Shown here in pieces: positions 18,175 through 26,051 of a stretch of 64,000 nt of DNA. Under the pieces are notes generated by a model that saw only the letters and a program-made list of their open reading frames with translations, made no database searches and had not been told where the DNA came from. The position numbers were made by a program, and so were the translations under genes. Source of the stretch: Rikenella sp031549665 (lineage in GTDB: Bacteria > Bacteroidota > Bacteroidia > Bacteroidales > Rikenellaceae); the NCBI GenBank assembly GCA_031549665.1, contig JAVBPJ010000002.1, positions 124,001 to 188,000 on the forward strand, given 5' to 3'. The first letter of the stretch is position 1. Every line of letters begins with the position of its first letter.

Positions 18175-18612
18175 TTATTTCGTCCCTGTCGAACCGAATC
18201 CGCCCGCACCGCGCTGGGTTTCGGAGAGTTCGTCCACTTCGTGCCAGGCAAGGCGTTCGTGGCGGGCAAAGACCAATTGGGCGATCCGTTCGCCGGGTTT
18301 CAGCAGGAAAGGGTCTTTCGACAGGTTGACCAAAATGACCTTCAACTCGCCGCGGTAGTCGGGATCGATCGTTCCGGGCGTGTTGAGTACCGTGATGCCG
18401 TGTTTGGCCGCCAGTCCGCTGCGGGGGCGCACCTGAATTTCATGTCCGGCCGGGATTTCAAAGTAGAGGCCCGTGGGGATCAGCACCCGTTCGAGCGGTT
18501 CCACAACGATCAAATCTTCCAGATCGGCCCGTACGTCCAACCCCACCGAATGGGGGGTTTCGTACTGGGGAAGCGGATTTTTCGACCGGTTGATAACCTT
18601 TACCTTTTCCAT
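18175..18612 (-). CDS. dut: dUTP diphosphatase
   Basis: 145 residues, trimeric dUTPase. The five motifs are visible: SVGLDVRA, RPRSGLA, NTPGTIDPDYRGE, ERIAQLV and the C-terminal RGAGGFGSTG. Hydrolyses dUTP to dUMP and PPi, preventing uracil incorporation. Overlaps the flippase gene by 13 bases and ends 10 bases before the TPR gene's TTG start. Confidence 0.97.
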   Translation of the reverse strand: MEKVKVINRSKNPLPQYETPHSVGLDVRADLEDLIVVEPLERVLIPTGLYFEIPAGHEIQVRPRSGLAAKHGITVLNTPGTIDPDYRGELKVILVNLSKDPFLLKPGERIAQLVFARHERLAWHEVDELSETQRGAGGFGSTGTK

Positions 18613-20066
18613 AGCTTAGACAACGTTGAGGGGCCCATTTCTTTACGCAGGGCTGCCAGCCCGAAGCCCAAAAGTAATAAAAAATTAAGTGGTATCTGCG
18701 CTCCGGGCGGAAGAAGCTCCGTAAAACAGGATATTCCGTAAATGGCTCCGCCCAGCAGGAAGTAGAGGCCGATCCGCCGCAGGTCGAACGGCACGGGGAA
18801 GTACTTTTGACACAGGGCGTAACTGATGCCCACCATCAATCCCGTGGCCAGCACCCGGGCAATGGCCGACCCCCAATAGCCCATCGAGGGGATCATGGCC
18901 AGGTTCAGCGCAAGGGTGGCGACCACGCCGATGCCGGTAATCAAAATGGCGGCGCGGGTGCGGTCGGCCGCTTTGTACCAGAACGAAAGGTTGACCAAAA
19001 TCCCCGCAAACAGGTTCGCCAGCAACAGCAAGGGCAACAGGCCCATACCAATCCGGTATTTTTCGCCGATGATCAGGGCGAACTGATCCCGGAACAGGGC
19101 CAACATCAGGAAAATGAAAATCCCCGCAATGGTAAACAGCTTGGTCGCTTCGGCGTTGAGCCGCTGGAAATCGCCCTCGCGCTCGAATTTTTGCAGGAAG
19201 AACGGTTCGGCGCCCAGAGTGTACATTTGGCGGAAGATCATCAGCAGGGCGGCAATCTTGCCGACGGCTCCGTAAATCCCCACCTGGACGTCGGCCGTGT
19301 CCTCGGGCAGCATGAAGTAGAGCAACTGCCTGTCGATGAAGTCGCCGGCAACCCCCATGAATCCGGCCATCACCAGAGGGATGGAGTAGGTGAAAATCGA
19401 CCGCAACAGGCGGACGGAAAAGAGCCGCCCCACCCATTTCAACGCGTACGGAAACACCATCAGCAACGACACGCCGCTGGCGATCAGGTTGGCCACAATC
19501 ACCCACAGGGGGGTGGCCGTGTCCCAGCCCTCGACCCAGCCGGGCAGCAGGCTGTAAAAGAGGATGCAGGCCGCGATGTTCACCACCACGCCCGTAATGT
19601 TCACGATGGTATAGTAAATGGCTTTCCCCTGTTGCCGCAAGGCGGCCAGGGGCATCGCCATGGCGTTGTCGACCAGAATCAGCAGGGCCGTGGCCACGAT
19701 GCACGACGTGTCGAGGCGGAAAAATCCGGCGATGGGTTGTTGAAACAGCAGCACCACCGTCGTAAACAGGAGCGCCACACCCAAAATCGCCCCCCAGGCG
19801 GTGGTAAAGAGCCGTTTGAAGGCCTCGGGACCCTCTTCGTTGCGGGCATAGCGGAAAAATCCGGTGGCGAGGCCCATCGTCAACAACACGTTGGCGAATG
19901 GGATGATGGCATACAGCAGCGACATTTCGCCATACACCCCCTCGGACAGGATGCGGGTGAGGTAGGGGGTGAGCAGGTAGTTCAGGAACTTGGAGACGAT
20001 GGCGCTGACCCCGTAGATGGCGGTCTGCGAGGCGAGGCGTTGGAGGTGGGCGCGGGTGCTACTCAT
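18600..20066 (-). CDS. Polysaccharide flippase (Wzx/MATE-type)
   Basis: 488 residues, about 12-14 membrane helices throughout (for example GALFILLANL-like segments and a Leu-rich C-terminus LNFLLLLGFGLAAL). N-terminus SQTAIYGVSAIVSKFLNYLL is typical of the polysaccharide biosynthesis/oligosaccharide flippase family (PF01943/PF13440). Would move lipid-linked glycans across the inner membrane. Its gene overlaps the LuxE-like gene by 8 bases and dut by 13. Substrate unknown; no glycosyltransferase gene is adjacent. Confidence 0.9.
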   Translation of the reverse strand: MSSTRAHLQRLASQTAIYGVSAIVSKFLNYLLTPYLTRILSEGVYGEMSLLYAIIPFANVLLTMGLATGFFRYARNEEGPEAFKRLFTTAWGAILGVALLFTTVVLLFQQPIAGFFRLDTSCIVATALLILVDNAMAMPLAALRQQGKAIYYTIVNITGVVVNIAACILFYSLLPGWVEGWDTATPLWVIVANLIASGVSLLMVFPYALKWVGRLFSVRLLRSIFTYSIPLVMAGFMGVAGDFIDRQLLYFMLPEDTADVQVGIYGAVGKIAALLMIFRQMYTLGAEPFFLQKFEREGDFQRLNAEATKLFTIAGIFIFLMLALFRDQFALIIGEKYRIGMGLLPLLLLANLFAGILVNLSFWYKAADRTRAAILITGIGVVATLALNLAMIPSMGYWGSAIARVLATGLMVGISYALCQKYFPVPFDLRRIGLYFLLGGAIYGISCFTELLPPGAQIPLNFLLLLGFGLAALRKEMGPSTLSKLWKR

Positions 20067-21084
20067 CGTTCAACAAAAGATTACACCCGCGCAGCGGAGC
20101 CTGCTCCAGGCGGCCCAACACGCGAAATTCGTTCTCTCCCACCCGTTCGCCAAGGTCCTGGGTCAGTACGAACGAACAACTGAACCGGTTGGCCAGGTCG
20201 ATCACGGCAATGGCCCCGCGATCGCTCTCCGCCAGCGGATTGTACGGATCGCGCAGGGTTACCTTCATCCAGGAGGGAGTCCGGAACACCCCATCTCCGT
20301 CCGAGTAGGCTTGGGAAAGGAGTTCGGTCATGCCGTATTCGGAATGGATGCGCTGTACGCCGAAGGCCTGTTTGAGGCGTTCGTGCAGTTCGCTGCGACC
20401 GATCTCGCCGCGCCGGCCTTTCATCCCTCCGGTCTCCATCACCACGGCGTCGGCGGGGAGCCGCAGGGGGGCGCCGAGCGACTCGGCGAAGTCCAACAGG
20501 GCGAACGAAACCCCCAGCAACAGGATTTTTTTCCCGGCACGGGCGGCCTCGTTCAGGGCCCTTTTCAGCCCCTGGTGATCGTGCAGGAAAAAGCCGCCCT
20601 CGCGGGGATTGCGGGCATGAAGCCGTTCGGCCATATAGACCAGCGACGACCCTTCGCGCTCAAGGTACGAGGGCAACAGCGCAAAGATTGACCACGCCGC
20701 GGGATCGCCGTAAAAGCGGCCGAACCCCCGCTCGAACGAGGCTTCGTAGAGCGAGCGGTCGGCCACGTAGTGCCGGCTGGTTTGGGGGCCCGAGGTTCCG
20801 CTGCTGGTAAAGACGGCCTGGGGCTCCGCGGCCCGGTCGTCGTACACGCGGTGGCTTTTAAAGAGTTCGATCGGCAGGAAGGGCACCTGATCGAGGCGGT
20901 TCGCCGACCGGGGGTCGATCCCCATCAGGGCCAGGTAGTCGCGGTAGGGAGGGCAATGCAGGGCTTGTTGCTGAAACTGGGCCAGGGCCTCGGTCTCGAA
21001 CACTTCGGAACAGGACTCGTCGCCAGGGGGCATCTCCAGCAGTCGTCCAAAGGCCGGTGAATATGTCGTCCCGCCGCCGGACAT
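20059..21084 (-). CDS. LuxE-like acyl-protein synthetase
   Basis: 341 residues of the LuxE/acyl-protein synthetase family (ANL superfamily fold): VPFLPIELFKSHRVY, the phosphate-loop-like FTSSGTSGPQTSRH at about 92-105, LVYMAERL, and the HSEYGMTELLSQAY adenylate-binding motif. LuxE activates a fatty acid as acyl-AMP and passes it to its own Cys or a partner. The ATG at 21084 overlaps the hflX stop as ATGA; a TTG one codon upstream is less likely. No LuxC/LuxD-like reductase is in the window. The acyl acceptor is unknown; a link to the flippase that follows is inference from operon position. Confidence 0.82.
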   Translation of the reverse strand: MSGGGTTYSPAFGRLLEMPPGDESCSEVFETEALAQFQQQALHCPPYRDYLALMGIDPRSANRLDQVPFLPIELFKSHRVYDDRAAEPQAVFTSSGTSGPQTSRHYVADRSLYEASFERGFGRFYGDPAAWSIFALLPSYLEREGSSLVYMAERLHARNPREGGFFLHDHQGLKRALNEAARAGKKILLLGVSFALLDFAESLGAPLRLPADAVVMETGGMKGRRGEIGRSELHERLKQAFGVQRIHSEYGMTELLSQAYSDGDGVFRTPSWMKVTLRDPYNPLAESDRGAIAVIDLANRFSCSFVLTQDLGERVGENEFRVLGRLEQAPLRGCNLLLNDE

Positions 21085-22283
21085 CAATAGAGGTAGTTGT
21101 TGAACGGGTAACGCCCCTGGTGGATCTCGCGCACCATGTGGTAGAGGTCGGTGCGGAGCTTGTCGAAGTTGGTTTTCCGCACGGCCGAAATGAAAATGCA
21201 GGGGGTTTCGGCCCGGGCCGACCAGTCGCGCCGCAGTTCGTCGATCGGGACGTTTTCGCGGGTGGCGGGCGTCAGATCGTCGGCCTCTTTCTCGATGTGG
21301 GTGTAGGCGTCGACCTTGTTGAATACCAAAAAGACGGGCTTTTCACCCGCGCCGATCTCGGCAAGGGTTTGGTTCACCACGCGGATCTGGTCTTCGAAAT
21401 GGGGGTGCGACACGTCCACCACGTGGAGCAGCAGGTCGGCCTCGCGCACCTCATCGAGGGTCGATTTGAACGACTCGACCAACTGGGTGGGGAGTTTCCG
21501 GATGAATCCGACGGTGTCGGCCAGCAAAAAGGGGATGTTGTCGAGCACCACCTTGCGGACGGTGGTGTCGAGGGTGGCGAAAAGCTTGTTCTCGGCAAAG
21601 ACTTCGCTCTTGCTGATCAGGTTCATCAGGGTCGATTTACCGACGTTCGTGTAGCCTACCAGCGCCACGCGTACCATGCCTCCCCGGCCGCTGCGCTGGG
21701 TGGCCATCTGCCGGTCGACCTTAGTGAGCTGTTCTTTGAGGCGGGTGATTTTTTCGCGGACGATCCGGCGGTCGGTTTCGATTTCGCGCTCGCCGGCTCC
21801 ACCGCGCGTGCCGGTACCCCCCCGTTGCCGTTCAAGGTGGGTCCACATGCCGGTCAGGCGGGGCAACAGGTACTGCAGCCGCGCCAGTTCGACCTGGGTT
21901 TTGGCATAGGCGCTGGTGGCCCGCTGGGCAAATATGTCGAGAATCAGGCCGGTGCGGTCCTGAATCTTCACACCCAGCTCTTTCTCGATGTTTCGGAGTT
22001 GCGAGGGGGTCAGTTCGTCGTCGAAAATCACGCCGTCCAACTCGTTTTCTTCAACGAATGATTTGATTTCCTTCAACTTGCCGCTCCCTACGAAAGTGCG
22101 TTTGTCGGGAGTTCCGAGTTTCTGGATCAATCGTCCGCAACTTTCGATACCGGCCGTTTCGGCCAGGAACGACAACTCGTCGAGGTACTCGTCGACCTGC
22201 GCGGGGTCTTGTTTTTCGCGCACGATCGCCACCATGACGACCCGCTGCCGGTTTCCTTGTTCTTCCAAGTGTCCCTGTTCCAT
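21084..22283 (-). CDS. hflX: GTPase HflX
   Basis: 399 residues. HflX N-terminal domain (about 1-180, GKLKEIKSFVEE, FDDELTPSQLRNIEK, ERQRGGTGTRGGAGE), then the G domain: GYTNVGKSTLMN (G1), DTVGFIRKLP (G3) and NKVD (G4). Ribosome-associated GTPase that rescues or splits stalled ribosomes. ATG 22283 is preferred over an upstream ATG (22331) because the latter would sit almost at the transcription start predicted from the TACCTTTG box at 22339-22346. First gene of a long operon. Confidence 0.95.
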   Translation of the reverse strand: MEQGHLEEQGNRQRVVMVAIVREKQDPAQVDEYLDELSFLAETAGIESCGRLIQKLGTPDKRTFVGSGKLKEIKSFVEENELDGVIFDDELTPSQLRNIEKELGVKIQDRTGLILDIFAQRATSAYAKTQVELARLQYLLPRLTGMWTHLERQRGGTGTRGGAGEREIETDRRIVREKITRLKEQLTKVDRQMATQRSGRGGMVRVALVGYTNVGKSTLMNLISKSEVFAENKLFATLDTTVRKVVLDNIPFLLADTVGFIRKLPTQLVESFKSTLDEVREADLLLHVVDVSHPHFEDQIRVVNQTLAEIGAGEKPVFLVFNKVDAYTHIEKEADDLTPATRENVPIDELRRDWSARAETPCIFISAVRKTNFDKLRTDLYHMVREIHQGRYPFNNYLY

Positions 22284-22338
22284 GCTCTTTCCTTTCCGGA
22301 TATCCGTTTTGTACGTCGGTTTCCCCCACAATTTCCGG

Positions 22339-22346
22339 CAAAGGTA
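22339..22346 (-). promoter_or_regulatory. -7 box of the hflX-led operon
   Basis: TACCTTTG on the minus strand, a full match to TAnnTTTG, about 56 bases before the hflX ATG. No TTG at -33. It is the only convincing promoter before roughly 12 kb of closely packed leftward genes. Confidence 0.55.
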
Positions 22347-22361
22347 GCCGATTTGCGGGGA

Positions 22362-23216
22362 TTAATTTTTGACGGCGTAGACAGCCGTCCAGGGGTAGTG
22401 CCTCCAACTGGCCATCAGGTAGTTGTAGTAAGCCGTTCGGCGGTAGGTTTCGCCCGAATAGACGTTGATGGCGATGTCCTCCACAACAATGCGTTGGTAG
22501 GGGTCCCGACCCGGCGGACGCTCCAGGCGCAGGTACCACGTGTCGGCCACTTTTTCGCAGCAAATCACCGTAATGAAATTAGTGGTAAGGTAGAATGAGT
22601 CGATTCGCTGTTGTCCCTGGGGATACCGCAGGGTAAAGTGTAGGCGCGGAACCAGGCTGTCCAACAGTTGCTGGCTCTCCATGCAGCGCCTGGTTTGCCG
22701 GGCGTTTTTGAATACCAGCGTACGGTGCATCGGATAGACCGTGCCTTCGAAAAGATCCTTGTTGCCGTCGCGGTCTCGCATCTCAACCATCGCCCGGCCG
22801 GTTTTCGATTCGATCAAAAACTGGAGCTCGAACGGGCCGTTCACCTGTTCTTCGAGCCGGAGTTTCACCCTCCATACTCCATTCACCTTGTCGATTTTCT
22901 CGAGTTCGAAACGCTCGGGATCGACCAGCAGCGGACCGCCCATGTTGTACATCAGCCACACGCGGGTGTCGTCGCTGTTCTCGTAGCGGTAGATGGAGTA
23001 CTTGCCGTTGACCTGCCCATGTAAAGTGGCCGGGTGAAACTGAAAATGACGCAACGGAACAATGCTGTCGATGATGCGTTCCTGTTCCTGGGGGGTGTAT
23101 GTTTTGTAACTAACCTCGTTTCTCGCCTGCGCGGGCGACCACAAAAGGCCAAGAAAGAGAAAGAATCCGGCGCATATAGCGCTCCGGGAAAATTTCCATG
23201 CACTTGTCGTTTTCAT
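22362..23216 (-). CDS. Secreted protein with two DUF4251-like repeats
   Basis: 284 residues with signal peptide (about 1-30, ending SPAQA). Two similar halves follow: IIDSIVPLRHFQFHP (about 50-65) and LLDSLVPRLHFTLRYP (about 185-200) start each. The first half aligns by eye over its full length with the neighbouring 156-residue protein at 23433-23903 (I-D-IVP, FQF-P, Y--RYE, W-V, F-F-I--KTG-A). That group resembles DUF4251, a Bacteroidota-specific secreted family of unknown function. Own promoter at 23244-23274. No catalytic motif seen. Confidence 0.75.
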   Translation of the reverse strand: MKTTSAWKFSRSAICAGFFLFLGLLWSPAQARNEVSYKTYTPQEQERIIDSIVPLRHFQFHPATLHGQVNGKYSIYRYENSDDTRVWLMYNMGGPLLVDPERFELEKIDKVNGVWRVKLRLEEQVNGPFELQFLIESKTGRAMVEMRDRDGNKDLFEGTVYPMHRTLVFKNARQTRRCMESQQLLDSLVPRLHFTLRYPQGQQRIDSFYLTTNFITVICCEKVADTWYLRLERPPGRDPYQRIVVEDIAINVYSGETYRRTAYYNYLMASWRHYPWTAVYAVKN

Positions 23217-23243
23217 CGTCTGTATGGGTTGGATTAAACTGCT

Positions 23244-23274
23244 CAAATATACTTTTTTTCTACCGCTTTTACAA
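23244..23274 (-). promoter_or_regulatory. Promoter of the two-repeat secreted protein
   Basis: Minus strand: TATATTTG at 23244-23251 (full -7 match) with TTG at 23272-23274, spacer 20 bases, the Bacteroidota pattern. Transcription would start near 23238, about 20 bases before the ATG. Confidence 0.65.
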
Positions 23275-23380
23275 CAAACTCGAGGCCCTCCTTTCCTAAC
23301 CGCAGGAAACTTCCGTTCCGGAACGCAACCATCTCTGCAACGAAGCCGGAGGCTTTCCCTCCGGAGATCCCGGCTTACAC

Positions 23381-23412
23381 AAAAAATGAGGCGGAGTCTC
23401 CTCCGCCTCATT
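23381..23412 (-). terminator. Rho-independent terminator
   Basis: A perfect 12-bp stem (23385-23396 with 23401-23412, 4-base loop), followed on the minus strand by six T (complement of 23381-23386). It lies 20 bases after the stop of the 156-residue secreted protein gene and separates it from the downstream promoter. Confidence 0.85.
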
Positions 23413-23432
23413 GTAAACTCTTCCGAACCGAT

Positions 23433-23903
23433 CTAGTGCTGGCGAACGGCTCCGCGATAGATCAACCGCTTCGCCTTATTCGAACTCAGGCTCAGGGTGG
23501 CGATACCCGTCTTGGCGTTGATGGCGAACTTGAAGATCTCTTTCTCACCGCCTTCGGCCGCCACGTTGATCACAACGTTCCAAACGTCCTTTTTCTTCTC
23601 GCAGGATACCCACTCGAAGTTGCTTGCCATTACGCGGGGCGTGTCGGTCATCACCACCTCCATCATGTTGGGGCGCATTTTGGTGTATTCGTAGCGATTG
23701 ATGGTTTGGGTTCCGGCGTCAACTTTCACGATTTCGTAGGGTACGAACTGGAAATTCTTGTTAGGGACGATGTTGTCCATGATCGCCTGGGTAGCGATCT
23801 CCTTGCGGGCTTTGGCGGCATCTTTTTCTTCTTTGGTTTTTTGGGCCTGGGCAGAGAAGGTTACAACTGCCAGGGCGCTCATCAGAAGGAGTACTTTTTT
23901 CAT
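23433..23903 (-). CDS. DUF4251-like secreted protein
   Basis: 156 residues, signal peptide to about residue 20 (FSAQA). A Lys/Ala-rich linker (KTKEEKDAAKARKE) leads into the domain: IMDNIVPNKNFQFVPYEIV, INRYEYTK, KKDVWNVVINVA, FAINAKTGIATLSLSSNKA. Clearly paralogous to the neighbouring two-repeat protein and more distantly to the DUF4251 protein at 32134. Periplasmic or outer-membrane-associated, unknown function. Weak -7-like TAACTTTA at 23971-23978; strong terminator follows. Confidence 0.78.
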   Translation of the reverse strand: MKKVLLLMSALAVVTFSAQAQKTKEEKDAAKARKEIATQAIMDNIVPNKNFQFVPYEIVKVDAGTQTINRYEYTKMRPNMMEVVMTDTPRVMASNFEWVSCEKKKDVWNVVINVAAEGGEKEIFKFAINAKTGIATLSLSSNKAKRLIYRGAVRQH

Positions 23904-23999
23904 GGTGTTTCGATTTATGAGTTGTGGTTATTTGTTGCTCGTGGGCACTGGTTTGACGTCTACGACACGGTAAAGTTACATCTTTTTTCCATTTTTCCG

Positions 24000-25013
24000 T
24001 TACGTCTCGAAGGTAAATTCTTGTTCCGAGGCGTTTCGGACGATCCCAAGGTGCTTATAGGCCAGTTCCGTAACCTCCCGTCCGCGGGGGGTTCGTTTCA
24101 GAAATCCCTCCTTGATCAGAAAAGGTTCGTACACCTCTTCGATGGTTCCGGTCTCCTCGCTCACGGCGGTGGCAATGGTACCCAGACCCACCGGGCCGCC
24201 ATTGAATTTGTGGATGATGGTGTTCAATATCCGGTTGTCCATCTGGTCGAGGCCGCGGGTGTCGATATCGAGCGCATTGAGGGCCACGCGGGTGATTTCG
24301 GGGGTGATCACTCCGTCGCCCTGCACCATCGCAAAATCGCGTACACGGCGCAACAGGGCGTTGGCAATACGGGGGGTTCCGCGGCTGCGGCGGGCGATTT
24401 CGGCGGCGGCTTTCGGATCGATCGGTATCTGAAGCACGCCCGCCGAACGGGAGACGATACCTGTCAGGGTAGCCACGTCGTAGTATTGCAAATGACAGGT
24501 GATCCCAAACCGGGCCCTGAGCGGGCTTGTCAGCAGGCCGCTTCGGGTGGTGGCTCCCACCAGGGTAAAGGGGTTGAGTTTGATCTGCACGCTCCGCGCA
24601 CTGGGGCCTTTGTCGAGCATGATGTCGATTTTATAGTCCTCCATCGCTGAGTAGAGGTACTCTTCCACCACCGGACTCAGGCGGTGTATCTCGTCGATAA
24701 AGAGCACGTCTCCCTCCGCCAGACCGGTCAACAGACCGGCCAGATCGCCCGGTTTGTCAAGCACCGGGCCAGAGGTTACCTTCATCCCCACGCCCAATTC
24801 GTTGGTGATGATGTTGGCCAGCGTGGTTTTTCCCAGGCCGGGGGGGCCGTGCAGCAGTACGTGGTCGAGCGCTTCGTCGCGCATGACGGCCGCCTGGATA
24901 AAAATCGAGAGGTTTTCCACGATCTTCTCCTGCCCGCAAAAAGCGACCAACTCGCGCGGGCGGATCTGCTCGTCGAATTGGACGTCTTTTTCGAGGGTTC
25001 GTAGTTCACTCAT
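24000..25013 (-). CDS. ruvB: Holliday junction branch migration helicase RuvB
   Basis: 337 residues, AAA+ motor that drives RuvA-bound Holliday junctions. GPPGLGKTTLANII is Walker A, LFIDEIHRL Walker B, GATTRSGLL sensor I region, GTPRIANALLRRVRDFA sensor II, with a C-terminal winged helix (GGPVGLGTIA, RTPRGREVTELAYKHL). ruvA and ruvC are not adjacent. A TACCTTGC near-match lies about 16 bases before the ATG. Confidence 0.97.
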   Translation of the reverse strand: MSELRTLEKDVQFDEQIRPRELVAFCGQEKIVENLSIFIQAAVMRDEALDHVLLHGPPGLGKTTLANIITNELGVGMKVTSGPVLDKPGDLAGLLTGLAEGDVLFIDEIHRLSPVVEEYLYSAMEDYKIDIMLDKGPSARSVQIKLNPFTLVGATTRSGLLTSPLRARFGITCHLQYYDVATLTGIVSRSAGVLQIPIDPKAAAEIARRSRGTPRIANALLRRVRDFAMVQGDGVITPEITRVALNALDIDTRGLDQMDNRILNTIIHKFNGGPVGLGTIATAVSEETGTIEEVYEPFLIKEGFLKRTPRGREVTELAYKHLGIVRNASEQEFTFET

Positions 25014-25060
25014 GGCTTGTAGGGTCGTGCAAGGTACGTTTTTTAAAGGGATTTTTCCAT

Positions 25061-25101
25061 AAAAAATGGGTCCGGCCCTTTTTGTCGGACCGGACCCATT
25101 T
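25061..25101 (-). terminator. rpsU terminator
   Basis: A 12-bp perfect stem (25064-25075 with 25090-25101), with a T run on the minus strand (complement of 25061-25066), beginning 22 bases after the rpsU stop. Confidence 0.85.
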
Positions 25102-25123
25102 CTCGGTTATTCACCCCAAGGGG

Positions 25124-25318
25124 TTATTCCTCTTCCTGGCGTTGCAAACCTTGTACGTAGATCGCCTTCTGTTTTTGAATGCGTTTTTTCACCGAAGGTT
25201 TGGTAAAGCTTTGGCGGGCGCGGAGTTCTTTAACCACGCCGGTTTTTTCGTATTTGCGTTTGAATTTTTTGAGGGCGCGTTCAATGTTTTCTCCCTCTTT
25301 GATGGGCATGATGATCAT
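25124..25318 (-). CDS. rpsU: 30S ribosomal protein bS21
   Basis: 64 residues (61 if the second ATG at 25309 is the start), matching bS21 length. PIKEGENIERALKKFKRK is the family start, followed by a basic helical region (SFTKPSVKKRIQKQKAIY). In Bacteroidota, structural work on the Flavobacterium ribosome shows bS21, with bS18 and bS6, holding the 16S anti-Shine-Dalgarno tail. This gene has a textbook promoter and an unusual 5' leader (25319-25476) with a perfect extended Shine-Dalgarno far from the start; see that entry. Terminator follows directly. Confidence 0.96.
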   Translation of the reverse strand: MIIMPIKEGENIERALKKFKRKYEKTGVVKELRARQSFTKPSVKKRIQKQKAIYVQGLQRQEEE

Positions 25319-25476
25319 GGCAAACGGATGGATTTAAAAAGGTTGTTAAGTAATGGGGCTGTCAGGCGAAACGGCAACGGTTCAACCGCTGGGTCGAACA
25401 CCTGTTTTCGGGGTGTAAAAAGATGGCTTATGCTCTTTTTGTGTTGTGGTAGGGTACTTAACCTCCTTTCTATCGG
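25319..25476 (-). promoter_or_regulatory. rpsU 5' leader with remote, pairable Shine-Dalgarno
   Basis: From the predicted transcription start (about 25476) to the ATG there are about 158 untranslated bases. Near its 5' end is AGAAAGGAGGT (complement of 25461-25471), an 11-base match to the complement of the usual Bacteroidota 16S tail, but no ATG, GTG or TTG follows at usable distance. The same segment can pair with bases just before the start codon: GTTAAGTA (62 to 55 of 254xx) with TACTTAAC (25352 to 25345), 8 bp; then a 2x2 internal loop; then AAAGG with CCTTT (25442-25438), extendable by a G-U and an A-U. Two small hairpins lie in the enclosed ~100 bases. An autoregulatory leader is inferred. 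Confidence 0.6.
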
Positions 25477-25481
25477 GACGA

Positions 25482-25511
25482 CAAAGGTAGCGCGAATTCT
25501 GTGAATAGCAA
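25482..25511 (-). promoter_or_regulatory. rpsU promoter
   Basis: Minus strand TACCTTTG at 25482-25489 and TTG at 25509-25511 with a 19-base spacer: exact Bacteroidota housekeeping promoter architecture. The best promoter match in the window. Confidence 0.8.
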
Positions 25512-26051
25512 CTTTTTGCTGGTCGTTTTTTTTCGACATCGTCTCCATGCCGGCTTTTTACATTTTGTTTTGAATGGATAACAAAGAATGAATTGAAAGT
25601 AGAATAAGAATGGTTGTTCAGGATGTTTGCGAATCCCTGTTTTTTCTTTTTGAAAAGAGTTTTTAATCAGTCAATTCACACTTTGTTATTTTTATTTTAA
25701 TTGAAAATCAAACGATTAAAAGAGTTATAAACAACAACCGACTGTAAAGTATAAACTCTGTTAAAAGGAGTTTAGGTGTGTATAAACCAGCGAAAGATGC
25801 GCCCGACGGATGATGATAAGTTTTTACACAAAAGGGTTGCCGCATTCCCAAAAAGTACCATACAAAAACAGCTTTCAAAAAATCAAGGGACGGATGCCGG
25901 TTTTTGTGTTTTTTAATCCACACGTTTTTTACAAAACCGCATTTTACGATCTGTCTGATTTAAAATGGGTTGATTATTTCCAAATCGAATTACCAACAGT
26001 TCGGTTCACCTGCCAAAACGGGTAAAAAGGGATGGGTGGAAAGGGCAAGCA
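25512..26051. other. AT-rich gene-free stretch with DnaA-box-like sites
   Basis: About 540 bases, clearly richer in A+T than the surrounding genome. Short ORFs occur on both strands but have no recognisable protein character. It contains TTATACACA on the minus strand (25777-25785), a perfect TTATNCACA DnaA box, and two one-mismatch boxes on the plus strand, TTTTACACA (25822-25830) and TAATCCACA (25914-25922). An especially A/T-dense run lies at about 25675-25740. Could be a replication origin, a recent insertion scar, or neutral spacer; the sequence alone does not decide. Confidence 0.35.

Noticed and set aside
11044..22283. Reading the LuxE/DUF4435/flippase run as a defence island
   Set aside because: Neighbours are housekeeping genes (dut, mnmG, ybeY, hflX), with no integrase, tRNA boundary or base-composition shift.
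25708..26025. Two overlapping ORFs of 71 residues, one per strand
   Set aside because: Low-complexity, no signal, domain or promoter; they arise from the AT-rich stretch and overlap each other head on.
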